A stretch of DNA of 64,000 bases from Cornus controversa (taxonomy: Eukaryota > Streptophyta > Magnoliopsida > Cornales > Cornaceae), in assembly GCA_026545225.1 (NCBI GenBank), contig CM048846.1:83903270-83967269 (forward strand). The letters are read 5' to 3'. Position numbers and translations under genes: made by a program. The notes beneath the pieces are model-generated. The model was not told the origin of the DNA, searched no databases, and was given only the letters and a program-made list of their open reading frames with translations. Below, one piece after another: positions 11,420-22,094 of this stretch (positions are counted from its first letter, which is position 1; each line of letters starts with the position of its first letter).

Positions 11420-12461
11420 GTCAGGAGTAGTGATAACATGGTATCAGACACTAATTAAACAATGACGTGTAGTGATATGAACCACAAAAATAGATGTATT
11501 TTTACTTGCGTGATAGTGTTTAATTAGTATATGATATACTGTCGTCAATAATCCTAATTATGAAAGTTTTTTCTGAAAGAAGCAAAATTAAATCACAAAA
11601 ATAATACAAAATTAAATTGTTTCAGAGCCAAGGATGATCAATAGAAAACTCGAGGGAAGTAACCAAATTTTTCACTATGTCTTATTTGATTGATGATGAT
11701 CTTTACTAAAAAAAAAAGGCGAATTGACAACTTGATAATTAACAAAAAGGCCAAACAATTGCAAATATTGCATGTCTTGCATTATTTTGTTCAATTCTTT
11801 ATGATGTCATATTTGATGAGGACTACATGATAGTAGTAAGTCAATAATACAACACTAATGCCTCAAATTTTGCAGGGAAATGACAGTGAAAGAGGGCGAA
11901 GACATAGCCGGCTAAAGCGGGCAAGCCTTTCTCCAATTGTGATACTTGAAAGATATTGGATCTGCTTGACTTGTTACTAAGAAAATAGTTTTCAAGAACT
12001 CAGAAAAATAAAAAATTATTTTCAGAAAATTATAAAATACTGTTCTCTGAATGAATACAGACATTAGAAAAATAAAAAATTGTTTTCAAAAAATTATAAG
12101 AGGTAGTTCTCTTAATACGGACATTTTTTAACTGAATTTTTAAAAAATAATTCTCAGAAACTATCAATTATGCATGCTTTTGTACAATTTTCTGATTTTT
12201 ATTTCTTAGAAAACAGAAAACTGAACCAAGCATACCCATTATTTGTCTCAAAATTGAGGTTATATAATTGAAGGAATTCATGTTCTTTCTCAGTGCATCT
12301 CATGAGATTGGCGAAGGACATGCGTCGTCTCCAAGTCTGAGGGCCCCGATGCAGGCAAGGCCTTTTTTGAATGTGGTGAAGGCTGCATCTGCGTAATTGA
12401 GGAAACAAATGCAGTGAATGTCACATGTGCAGGACTTGTGAGTCTTGGAGTACATGGTTGA

Positions 12462-12775
12462 ACTATAGTATGTGTAATATATACTATATAGTGTGTGAAA
12501 AAGCATGTAATTAGAAGGTTGTTGAAGATCTGTATGGACTGTCATGCAAGTTTCTGTCAGCAACTCTGTACGTACGTTAATATGGTGACTAAACATATGG
12601 TTTTAGGAACTCCTAAATTGCATCTACTCAAGTGTACCGACTATGCCACGCAAGTTCCTCTAGTTGTTTATATATATATATATATATATATACATACGCA
12701 GGTCCACACTTTTTGTTCTGCCAGATTCGAACTCGCACCAGTGATACCCTCTAGCATGCATATCTAAAGTATAGT
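12462..12775. other. 3' flank of the pseudogene with a (TA)n tract
   Basis: This stretch retains similarity to the downstream side of the intact gene (GTGTG..AAAAAGCATG.., CTGTCATGCAAGTTT..). A (TA)n run lies at 12669-12691. The open frame at 12495..12767 crosses the microsatellite and is not credible as a gene. Confidence 0.55.
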
Positions 12776-13829
12776 CAGGCACGGAGCCAAGTGACTGAGT
12801 GAGGCCTAGTGCGAGCAGCCGTGGAATTTTTTTTTTAATTTATACTATAATCTTGATAGTTTATTAAAAATTTAATAATGTCCCCACTAATCAATAACAT
12901 TTTCTTTTTTGTCCCCATTGAAAAAAAAATTATTTATACTACACTCTTGATAGTTTATTCAAGTTTTAATAATGCCCCCACTAATTTTTAACATTCTCTT
13001 TTGCTCCCACTAAAATTTTTATTTATTTATATTACATTCTTGAGAGTTTCTCAAAATTCTAATAATACCTCTACTAATTTTTAATATTTTCTTTCTCTAA
13101 AATCTATTTCACTCTTTATATATCACATTGATTGTACATACCAATATACAATTTTTGAAAACATAGATGAAGAATTCCGTCTTTCTTTCTTTTTGTTCTT
13201 CCTCTATGAGTGAGAAGAACTCAATTTGTATGCCTTCAAATACGAGATTGCTATTGATTCATGTATAAAAGCTTATCAAACAACTCAATTTGGGACATCT
13301 CAAATCAAAATTTTGTAGTCTAAGTTAATTTAAATCTAACTTATTATTAAAAAGCTAAGATTAATTATCCCATATTCTTTTGAATTAGTGATGCCCTCAT
13401 CAAATTGTCCTACATTTGTGAAGAGGGAGCACTATGCTTTTAGAAGAAAGCTCAATGAAATTTTATCATCGTTATACAATTAAACCTAAATATAAATATA
13501 TGTACGTGCAAGAGATTAGGGCTTCTAACTCGTTTGCGTCTTTCTAAAATTGTTTATTGTTTCTCTAATCTACTAAATTTTTATTAATATGTGGAGCTTC
13601 TTGGATATGGGTTGATCACAATTTTTCTAAAATTATCTTCAATTATCATGATTGTCTAACAAAAAAATCTAAATACTTGCCCAAAAAAATATTGAAATGG
13701 AAGTATGAGTATTTTTAAATGAAAATATCTATTAAGTTAGAATTCTTTTTTTATTACGGTTTTTTTTTTTTTTATCTTATTATTGTTTAACATCGTCCCC
13801 TCTCAAATTATTTTGTGGCTCCGTTACTG
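12776..13829. mobile_element. Non-autonomous hAT element, 1,054 bp
   Basis: The left end CAGGCACGGAGCCAA pairs with the reverse complement of the right end, CAGTAACGGAGCCACAA. Both sides carry the same 8-bp duplication AGTATAGT (12768-12775 and 13830-13837). CAG-type ends and an 8-bp duplication are hAT hallmarks. The interior is AT-rich with a diverged internal repeat (CCCCACTAAT..AACATTCTC.. at about 12880-13090) and no transposase. Confidence 0.88.
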
Positions 13830-13967
13830 AGTATAGTTCCTTTAGGATGGTTGTAATATGTTGTACCTGTAAAAGAGTAGCTTCTATGTACAGTTCATTC
13901 AACCACTGTAAAATTGGTTTTGAGATAAGCTTTGCTTCAAGTGATTGGATGGGGCTTTAACTAAGTG

Positions 13968-14117
13968 GGGATTGAGTCAGATGCAGAATTAGTTGTGAAG
14001 ACAGTCCTGAAGCTTAGTGACTGCCCTTTTGTGCTTCAGAATGTGGTGGATGACATAGCTAATTGGCTTGTCAGTCATTATTCATTATCCTGTGAAATAC
14101 GAGTAACTATTATTTAG
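13968..14117 (+). pseudogene. RNase H-like (RVT_3) domain fragment
   Basis: A 49-codon open stretch reads GIESDAELVVKTVLKLSD... and ...DDIANWLVSHY before TAG at 14115. ESDA followed by a hydrophobic helix and a D..NL/NWL segment fits the second half of plant RVT_3 RNase H domains, which are common in L1-type LINEs and host relics. It has no start, promoter or first half, so it is a transposon scrap. Confidence 0.5.
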
Positions 14118-15010
14118 TCATTTAGTGGTTACTATCTAAAGTTCATTTGTTGTATGAAATTTTGATATGTACTATGTAAAGTTCAATTGTTGTATAAAAT
14201 GTTTATTATTTATTTACGTTTTTAAATGATTTTTCATCACGTTAATGCACATGAATTTTACTAGTATATTGAAAGAAGGTACAAGAAGATGTTATCCAAG
14301 TCACACGATCCTTCTAAAAAGAGTAGTCCTGTAATACTTTGTAATTTTTTTTTTTTTTAAAAAAAGGGACATTGAGATCATAAATAAAAATATTTGGTTA
14401 TATTAATATATAATATAAGTATATATTATATATACTTGGGTTGCAAGGTTATGACTGCCGCCATTGATACTTCCTATATAAATAAAAAGTTAGGGTTTTA
14501 TATGAAACGTATAGACTAAAACTCCAAAATCTGACACGAAGCAGAGAGAGAGAGACGTGGCTGAAGGATTGGCTTGTAGAAGAGGCAAAGATTGAACTGA
14601 AGAAATAATTAAGACAAGTTGATGTTGTTTTGTATTTTTATATAAATTAGTAACTTGATTTATTAAGATTGTTAGAAAATCCTTCTTCTTGCAAACATGG
14701 TTAATTAAGGAAAATTAGTCTGGTAAAAAGTTAGGAATACTCTCTTGGATTTAATATGTATGCACGAGAAATCTTTTTAGCGTTAAGGTTAATCCTTAAT
14801 CAGTGTTGAATCGTTGTTTTTGGGTTACAGATCATGAACAAATAAGTGGATCAGTGTACTGGTTGCAATGATTGTGTGAGTGTGTGTGTATTCATGATAT
14901 CTGTATTGATATGTGTAAATTGTAAATGACATGATATGTATATAAGGTATACATAAATTTCAATATATTTGCATACTTTATGGTAAGTTGTGTAGCTTCT
15001 TATGTTACCT
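14118..15010. other. No gene recognised
   Basis: AT-rich sequence with poly(T)/poly(A) tracts near 14347-14366 and a short GT run near 14878. No domain, hairpin or terminal repeat stands out. Confidence 0.6.
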
Positions 15011-15017
15011 TTGGTAC

Positions 15018-15932
15018 GTAGAAATGGAATGAAATAGAAAGTTCATTTCAACCATTCCTTCATTTGGTATGAATTTAATTTAAGCTGAGAATAGTCATTA
15101 TCTTGGAATGAAAATTCATTTCCAAAAATGAAAATTCATTCCATAGTTTAAACCTATGCAATGAGTATTCCATTTCCAGTAAGATTAAAAAAAAATCATA
15201 TTAACAAAAAACCTTTCACCTCCACCACCACTACCATCGCCACCACATCGCATTGTCACCCCCACCATACCACTAGTACCACCTCCACATCGCCACCATC
15301 ACCCCCACCGCACTTCTGCTACATCACCACCATCCTCCACCATACCACCACCACCCCCAACACACCACCTCCGCATTGCCACCTTCCTCCACCGCCACCT
15401 TTTTCCATCACCTCCATTGCTACCCCCACCACCTCCACCACCACATTGTCGCCACCACCTCCACCGCCACCCCTACCATGGCCACCTTCCTTCACCACCA
15501 CCACACCACCATCTCCACATCACCACCTTCATCCACCGCCACCACTTCCACATCACCACCTTCCTTCACCGCCACCCCCACCACCTCCATTGCCATCCCA
15601 CCATTGCAACTACCTCCACATCACCACCTTCCTCTACCACCACCTTCATTCCATCACCTCCTCCACTACCACCACTTCCATATCGCCACCTTCCTCCACC
15701 GCCACCCCCACCACCTCCACCACCACACCATCGCCACACCACCACCTCTACATCACCACCTCATATTTGTTGGTTTAATTAATTTGTCACTAAGAAGAGT
15801 ATTTTGGATAATTTAATTTAAAATTTATTTTATTCCTACCTCATTTGATATTTGCAACCAAATAATAGAATGAAAATGATCATTACATTCCATTTCCAAC
15901 TGCATTCCATTTCATTTCCGCATACCAAACAC
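15018..15932. mobile_element. Candidate TIR element with a CCA/CAC-repeat interior
   Basis: The left end TTTGGTACGTAGAAATGGAATG pairs with the reverse complement of the right end, TTTGGTATGCGGAAATGAAATGG. Further inward, ATTCATTCC/GGAATG motifs recur in inverted order. Such TTTGGTAYG ends occur in several plant non-autonomous DNA elements. No clean target duplication was found, because the right end is involved in a 52-bp tandem duplication. The interior is simple-sequence DNA. Confidence 0.5.
15212..15770. repeat. CCACCA/CCACCT-rich minisatellite-like tract
   Basis: About 550 bp of near-pure pyrimidine/A triplets on the plus strand (CCA, CAC, ACC with TCC and ATC). Long frames in all phases (for example 15161..15778) encode only Pro/Thr/His/Ser-rich low-complexity peptide and mirror the repeat. 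They are not evidence of a gene. Confidence 0.9.
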
Positions 15933-16022
15933 ATCATTATGTCTTTGATCACATGTTACTATTTCATTCTCGCATACCAAACACATCATTATGTCTTTGA
16001 TCACATGTTAAATTTGGTATGA
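15919..16022. repeat. Tandem duplication of 52 bp
   Basis: CGCATACCAAACACATCATT starts at 15919 and again at 15971, each followed by the same ATGTCTTTGATCACATGTTA. The duplicated unit includes the outermost bases of the TIR element plus flank. Confidence 0.85.
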
Positions 16023-18510
16023 ATGAATATGTTTCTTTAAATTAATAAAGCTATATACTAAAACAAAATCTTAGATTAGATCACGTTTGGCAAGGTTTTT
16101 TTACCATAGATAGTTTAAATTATGAGAATTGATTCTTGGAGTGATTTAGAGGATTTAATGGTGTTAGGGGGTCCAAATTGATGGATGGAAGCAGTTGGGT
16201 TGCGAAGAGGGAAAAGAGGGGAGTGTTTTGGGTATTCTGGAATGGGGAAGAAGGTGACAGTGAGCCCAATCCGGGTCCACCTGAATTCAATAATTATTTA
16301 CATAGTATTTTTTTTAATGGGAAAAGGGAGAATAATATTAAATAAATTTTGGAAATTATGAAAATTCTAAAATAATGGGTTTTTACATAACCAACCTAAT
16401 TGTGCTGAAATTCTGGACTTTAGGTGATTTTTAGGTTGTTTAATTAAATTAAAATCTCAAAAGTAGTACATTGAAAAAGTAGTACATTGTATGCCTTGGA
16501 TGATAATTAATGTGTATAAGAACATAGGATGATTGGTTAAAATTGTTAACTGTTGTGTATGTTTATAAATCAGCATAATTAGTAATTAATGGATATTATC
16601 TAAGTAATCTTATGAAGACTTGTTAGGCATGGTCTAAGACCGGTCTATTTGGAAGTGCACTATCCTTTTTGTTATAATCATTGGATTGAGTGTACCCTTA
16701 TTATATGGACGTGAGCTGGGACCATCTAGATAAGTAGATTTACAAACCTAGTCACATGTGTGTTTTCGATAGTGCGGAAATATGCGATGCACACCACCTT
16801 GTTGGATAAGTGAGTCACCTATTGGGGAGGAGTCTGGAACTCATGTGACATAAGTGTAGTTTAATACTAGTTAATCAAGAGAGTTGACTAACTTGTGACT
16901 TGAATTGAGAAAATTGATGATGTAACATATAAAAAATCATAAAATAACTTGAGATAAGTTATATGTGAGCAATGTATCTTATATGTGACTATGTATTTCT
17001 ATATGTTAATGTTGATTAATTAAGGATATTGAGATAATAAAAATTATTGTCTATGTTACTTTATATATGAGCATATACGTATGGTGGAGGTGGTGATGGA
17101 GATAGAGATTATCTAGTCTTATTCATTTATTTTTAGTTAGCTCAATTGGTTTTGTTATTGAAAACTCATATAATGAGTATGATTTTAGTTGCCGGAATTT
17201 TATTTAGATACTGTTGATTATTGGATTTATTTAGTTTTAATAGAATTGTCGGACGGAGATGATTTCATTTAATGTTAATATCGTTGACTGTTGATATTTT
17301 ATTTAAGTCGTGCATTATATGTAAGTATGGAAGTAGAGTTTTCTGTATTTAAATTTAGGAGGACAACTCTTGTTCACTCACGCACGAATTGAGAGAGCCT
17401 ATCATTTTCTAATTAGCAAATTCATTTTTTTCAATCTTCAAATTCATAACCATAGACTATCACATTTAACATTATTATATACACAATAAACTAAAATGTA
17501 CCTAATATCAAATGAAAACTTCTAGAAAAATGCAAGTAAGAATGAAACTACAATATTAAGAAATAAATAATAAATCCATGTCATTTTGTCACCAGCTCTA
17601 TATTGACCATTTTTTTATTTTGTTATTTACTTAATAAATAAGTTACAAGAGATGTCCAATAAGTTCTTAAAATAATATAATATTGTAAAGTATGAAGTGT
17701 TTGTATGCGTGTGTATGTATATTCATATATAGTATAGCATTGTATAAGCATTTTGGAGGCACTCTTACTCAGATCAAATTTTAAATTTTGTCACTTTCTT
17801 GCTCCTAAAAGAAGAGAAGAACGCTCCTAAGAGAAGAAGAAGAAAAAAAGTGAAGTGCGATATAAAAAAAAAAAAAAAAAATTTATTGTTAAAAACGTTC
17901 TCGATCTATCAATTTTTTTTGCAATCCCTTCAAGTATCAAAAACTTGCAAATAAGAACAAGCCATCTATTTACCATCTTGCTGCCGTTAGTTGGATGTTA
18001 AATTCCCAAACTACTCTTTCACTATAAAAAAATTAAAATAAAAAAATGAAATGTTCTCTGCGATTCTATTTTGATCTGCATTCTTGTGTCTGAACAACAT
18101 CCAAAGTTTAAAATACAAGAGTATCAAAAGTCTAACACGGCGCCGTTTTGATCAATTCCTAAAATAGAAAACATAACACTAGCTCTCAAAACTCGAAGTA
18201 GGTTTTCCTTGGTCTGTCCACAATACCGCGTGATTCGAACTTGGAAAGCATCCTTTTAGAGGAATCAAAATATGCTCCTGTGAGGTTTCACAATTTCGTC
18301 CCGTGACAATGTTTATAATTATTAATGAGACATACTACAATGGATAATATCAATTACTAGTAAATCATATTACTAAAATACATTACTAAAATAAGTGACA
18401 TGAATTAATAATGTGAGTTGTCGTTGCCACCATTAGTGATGAGCGTCGTCACTTAAACGTGGCAGAAATTCCTCGTGATGATTTCTTTCCCTATTAGAGA
18501 ATGAATCAAG
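16023..18510. other. No gene recognised
   Basis: AT-rich sequence with no open frame above background and no recognised repeat ends. A poly(A) run lies at about 17864-17880. Confidence 0.6.
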
Positions 18511-18519
18511 CTTGAGAAT

Positions 18520-19130
18520 AACATCACTACAGGTGACAAAATTAGACACGACACGAGTTAAGCGGATTTGAGGTAAGCTGACAAGTTTAATAAATGAATC
18601 GACATGAACACGACACGTAAAAATTCAGTTGAATTTGAATTTAAGTTGTCTACCATGTGACACGATTACAACATGAGTTATTTATATATTATGGTTTTAC
18701 ACAAACTTATATATACATAGTTATATATATTGCAATTATTTGTAATCTATTTGTTTATTCTCAGGACTGATGTGGCCATAAAATTCAAAATTGAGATTGT
18801 TATGGCATCTTCCCAGTTGTTGAATCATCTTAGTATGTTTTTGAGCTTATATATAGATATAAAATTTATAATATAATTTGATTTTAGGATTTATGTATTG
18901 ATATGTACTTTATTTTTTATATGATCTTTAAAGAGATTTTCAGGAATGGAGAAACTTATTTGATATAAGTTAAACAGATTAAAAATGTTATTAAACAAAT
19001 CGTGTCATTATTAAACAGGTTATACGGGTCTATATGAGTAACACGTTTAATAAACAGGTTGAATTAGTATTGTAAGTCTCTAAGTGATTATTAAATAGAT
19101 CGGGTTAAGGTTGAACTGTTTAGTATGATC
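18520..19130. repeat. Dispersed-repeat remnant with CACGACAC / TTAAACAG motifs
   Basis: Motifs ACACGACACG, ATTAAACAGGTTATACGGGT and CGTGTCATTATTAAACAG are arranged at both ends of about 600 bp. This texture is familiar from plant non-autonomous DNA elements. Neither end nor a target duplication could be fixed, so the class is open. Confidence 0.3.
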
Positions 19131-19605
19131 CTCATAAATTAACACAAGAGGGAAGACGATCGTCACCCTTAAACATCACTAAACAGAATCTATATTATTT
19201 TGAGCTAGGACGCAGGCCTAGGCCCAAGCCCACAAAGAGATTTAAGAATCTTCTGACAACACATCAGCTAGGAGTCTTACCCAAAAAGTAATGTTGAAAA
19301 AAGAAAAGACAATCGTAATATAGTGTTACCTTAGTGGCTGACATCATAAATTATTCCATTGATATATAATCATAACATATCTATAATTCACAAATTTTTT
19401 ATTGAAAATTTCTGGCTGATAATTAGGATAGGCCCAGGTGTTTTTGTATGTCTCTAAATTTGAAAGGAGTCGGTCCATCTTTAACACACATGACAATATG
19501 CTTAGTCGAAAGACAATGCTATCCCTTCTGGATAATTCTTTTGTGGGCTATTTCAGTGCTCGTGACAATTGACAAAAAGACACAGTAACACCATCTTTAG
19601 CTCAT
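19131..19605. other. Upstream region of the cysteine-rich gene, nothing further recognised
   Basis: AT-rich non-coding DNA. It contains no long open frame and no repeat structure beyond short A/T runs. Confidence 0.5.
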
Positions 19606-19612
19606 TATAAAA
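19606..19612 (+). promoter_or_regulatory. TATA box candidate of the cysteine-rich gene
   Basis: TATAAAA lies 38 bp upstream of the ATG at 19650. With initiation about 30 bp downstream, the 5' UTR would be only 10-20 nt. The position is plausible but not proven. Confidence 0.5.
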
Positions 19613-19649
19613 GGTAGAAGGGTGAACAGAAGCAGAAAATTGCAGGAAC

Positions 19650-20822
19650 ATGGAGGCTCCAAGAGCAGGCAAGCAGTCTCTCAGGTTTCATCTCTATAAC
19701 CCTAGTGATATATATATATATGTTTTGTTAAAGCAAGTATGAATCGTATGATCAACTTGATAGGAAATATCGCATGTCTTACTGTATTTGTTCTATTCCT
19801 AATCATCTCATATTGGGGGAGCAAACTGCTACTACATGGTCATGATAGATATCTTATACAACACTAACACCTCAATTTTAGCAGCAGCTGCAAGACAGTG
19901 AAAGAGGGCGAGGAAGCATTCTGCGAGTGTGCTGAAGGGTGGACATGCGTAAAATCTAAGACACAGACGACTCAAGTGGGCAAGCCTTTTGCCAAATGTG
20001 GTAGCAGCTGCACCTGTGCCACGTAAGTCTAAAAATGCTTAAAGATCGTTTCAATCAGTAAATTAACTTGCACTCGGTAGCCAGTAGCATCAATCCGGTT
20101 TATTTTGAGGTTGCTCAGGTCATATCTGTAAAGAATTATGATTTATAGTCCGGATTCAGACATATCCTATATCCTATAGTTAGTTATGTGCGTAGGGGTG
20201 GTGGGACCCACCACATGACATCACACATTATGTGGTGAGGCTCACCTCCCTTCCGGACCATGTATCATCACTCATATGTAAATTAATAAGCCACACAAGA
20301 TAATTCCCCCTACCCCCTTCAGGAAGATATGAGATAGTAAATAACAACAGCAACTACGAGAACAGTCAGTTTAAAAGAATGAGGATTATATGCAACAACA
20401 AAGCAATTAAGATGCTTGCTTTCAGTAAATCAGTGAAATCAAAGGTAGCAGCACAAAAAAATGATTGTCAAATCTTGAAACTAGAAAAGGGTCTCACAGT
20501 AGTGTATTCATGTGCCTACGTTTATGCGCAAAAGAGAATAGAATCATCAGATTTGTGCATATGTTTATGTGCATCAGAAAAGGGTCCTGCGCTAATCACT
20601 AATTTCTTTCCCAGGAATGCAACTATGGATCAGATCTCAAACATACAAGGCACTCTCGAGGGCTCTAGTGCAGGCAAGGTGTTCTGCAAGTGTGACAAAG
20701 GGTGGTCATGTGTCGTCTCCAAGTCTGAGGGGCCTGATGCAGGCAAGACCTTTTTCGAATGTGGTGAAGGCTGCATCTGTGTAATTGATGAAACAAATGC
20801 GATGAAGATTGCATGTGCATGA
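19650..20822 (+). CDS. Small cysteine-rich protein with two 34-residue repeats (family not recognised), three exons
   Basis: Exons: 19650-19684, 19888-20022 (acceptor may also be 19882 or 19885) and 20615-20822; donors AG/GTTTCA and AC/GTAAGT, acceptors AG and CCCAG, phases consistent. The product is about 125 residues with no signal peptide or membrane span. Repeat 1 is FCECAEGWTCVKSK..., repeat 2 is FCKCDKGWSCVVSK.... Both end GKxFxxCGxxCxC and align without gaps, with six cysteines each (CxC, WxC, CGxxCxC). The CxC/CxxCxC pattern could suit metal binding or disulfides, but this is inference; it does not match plant metallothionein types 1-4 as I know them. A decayed paralogue lies 7-10 kb upstream. 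The conserved coding blocks and splice sites, against a broken sister copy, support a real gene. The longer open frame over 20379-20614 is intron. Confidence 0.75.
20141..20262. repeat. Inverted-repeat (MITE-like) insertion in intron 2 of the cysteine-rich gene
   Basis: GTGGGACCCACCACAT at about 20201 pairs with ATGTGGTGAGGCTCAC at about 20231. Outside it, TCCGGATTCAGACAT and the reverse complement of ATGGTCCGGA-like sequence form a looser outer pair. The intron pieces on either side show no repeat. No target duplication was fixed. Confidence 0.4.
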
Positions 20823-21785
20823 CTTGTGTGGACCGTGGGATTAGGGGAGTGTGATGTTGAACTATGGTGTGTAAAATAGCTTGTCCCAAAAAAATCTGTA
20901 CATGCGCGTGTTTGTGTGTCTGTGAAGTAGCATGCCATAAGTGGCTCAACAGGGTGTTGTATATTTTGATGCACTGTGTCATGCAAGTTTGTTTCAGGCT
21001 TCAGCAACTTAGTTAATAAGGTGGAATAAGGATCTACTAAAATGCATGAATACAAATATGTTTGTCAAATAAAGGACAACTACAAGCCCTGTTCTGTTGT
21101 GCAAGTGTTTGCTACCATTTAGTTATTTGTCAATATGCATGTCAAAAGTATAGTTACCTAAAAGTTGAAAAACTAGCTTCTAGGTCCACTCAACAAAAGT
21201 TGAAATTGCCTGGGGAAGTGTAATATCACGACTTATGAAACTAAACGCAACTGAGCCTACACTTGGTGCAAGTCGCAATATCCGCACCGGACCACACGTC
21301 AATATGGTACCATTTTTGGCCACACTTGAATTAAGTTGCAAAAAGTTTAGCTTCTTCCGGGTAAAAGGATTGCTAAATTTGGATGCGCGCTGACCATCAC
21401 TAATATACAACATATAGAACAACTAGATGGCAAAAAATAATTCAGCTGCTTATACTGCCTAGTGTTGGAATTAAGTAATCATTGTCTGGTTAACTAAACG
21501 ATTAATATGAACAAACAGACACAAAAGGTGAAAAACAAATAAGCAAAAAAATAAAGATAACTTGACTAAAGAAATGGATCAAATTAGATAAATCAAGAAT
21601 ATAGAAGAAAAAAAATTAGTCAAGGAAACTAAAATATTAATATAACAAATGAAAAGAGTATGTCAAATTAGATGCATCAAGAATATAGATAATAAAAAAA
21701 AATTGTTAAAGAAACAAAAATATTAATATTAAACAAATGAAAAGAATACTCTCAACAACCATCAAAGAATATTCTATAAAAGAAA
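20823..21785. other. 3' flank of the cysteine-rich gene; no gene recognised
   Basis: Sequence just after the stop resembles the pseudogene's 3' flank. Further right the DNA is A-rich with a local duplication (ATCAAATTAGAT..ATCAAGAATATAGA.. at about 21568 and 21663). The minus-strand frame 21180..21422 has no recognisable feature. Confidence 0.5.
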
Positions 21786-21789
21786 TTTC

Positions 21790-22087
21790 GATTAGTGAAT
21801 CAAATATAAGCATGATAAATAGGATCAATATTAGAGAAATAGAGGATCCACTTAAAAAGATGAGTTATACTAAAGTGGTATAACCTGATGATAACCAATA
21901 GAAGCATAGAGAATTTTAGAAAAAGTAGGAATTGAATGACTAAAAAATTTATTAAATGGAAGAAAGAATGATGCCTAATGATGGAGAAAATGTGTTATGA
22001 TACCACTTTACAAAAAATAAAGGGCATATGCAAAATTGTGATAATTATCGAGGAATTAAATTAATGAGTCAAACAAAAACAGACTCT
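21790..22087 (+). pseudogene. RTE-type LINE reverse transcriptase fragment
   Basis: Forward translation gives EIEDPLKKMSYTKVV, stop, PDDNQ, then HFTKNKG and NCDNYRGIKLMS. This is the order of plant RTE reverse transcriptases (..ALKRMK..KAVGPD.., ..P.YKNKGD.Q.C.NYRGI.LMSH). At least five in-frame stops are present, so it is long dead. Confidence 0.7.
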
Positions 22088-22094
22088 TCCTCTT

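Larger units (their letters stand above)
9565..12461 (+). pseudogene. Broken paralogue of the cysteine-rich repeat gene at 19650
   Basis: Three blocks match the intact gene in order. Exon 1 (9565-9599) keeps ATG, 35 bases and the AG/GTTTCA donor. Exon 2 remains at 11876-11955 behind a TTTGCAG acceptor; about 52 bp holding the CxC..GWxC part are deleted and the frame stops at TAA 11913-11915. Exon 3 (12294-12461) follows TTTCTCAG, has an in-frame TGA at 12303-12305 and lacks the first part of the second repeat. It still encodes [25 protein letters not shown]. The original stop codon is changed to GGA, which extends the frame nine codons to TGA 12459. Intron 1 has grown from about 200 bp to about 2.3 kb through insertions. 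Loss of the exon-2 cysteines and two stops make it non-functional. Confidence 0.85.

Noticed and set aside
12495..12767. 90-codon plus-strand frame
   Set aside because: It reads through a (TA)n microsatellite as YIYIYIYI and lies in the pseudogene's 3' flank.
15161..15816. Overlapping frames up to 205 codons rich in Pro, Thr and His
   Set aside because: They exist in all phases because the DNA is a CCA/CAC triplet tract. No start context, splice structure or homologous domain.
20379..20614. N-terminal extension of the cysteine-rich protein from an ATG at 20379
   Set aside because: This stretch lies in intron 2: a good CCCAG acceptor at 20614 joins in phase to exon 2, and exon-2 sequence carries the matching first repeat.
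20630..21055. 141-codon frame on the minus strand over the cysteine-rich gene
   Set aside because: Shadow of exon 3. It has no domain and the plus-strand repeat structure is far better supported.
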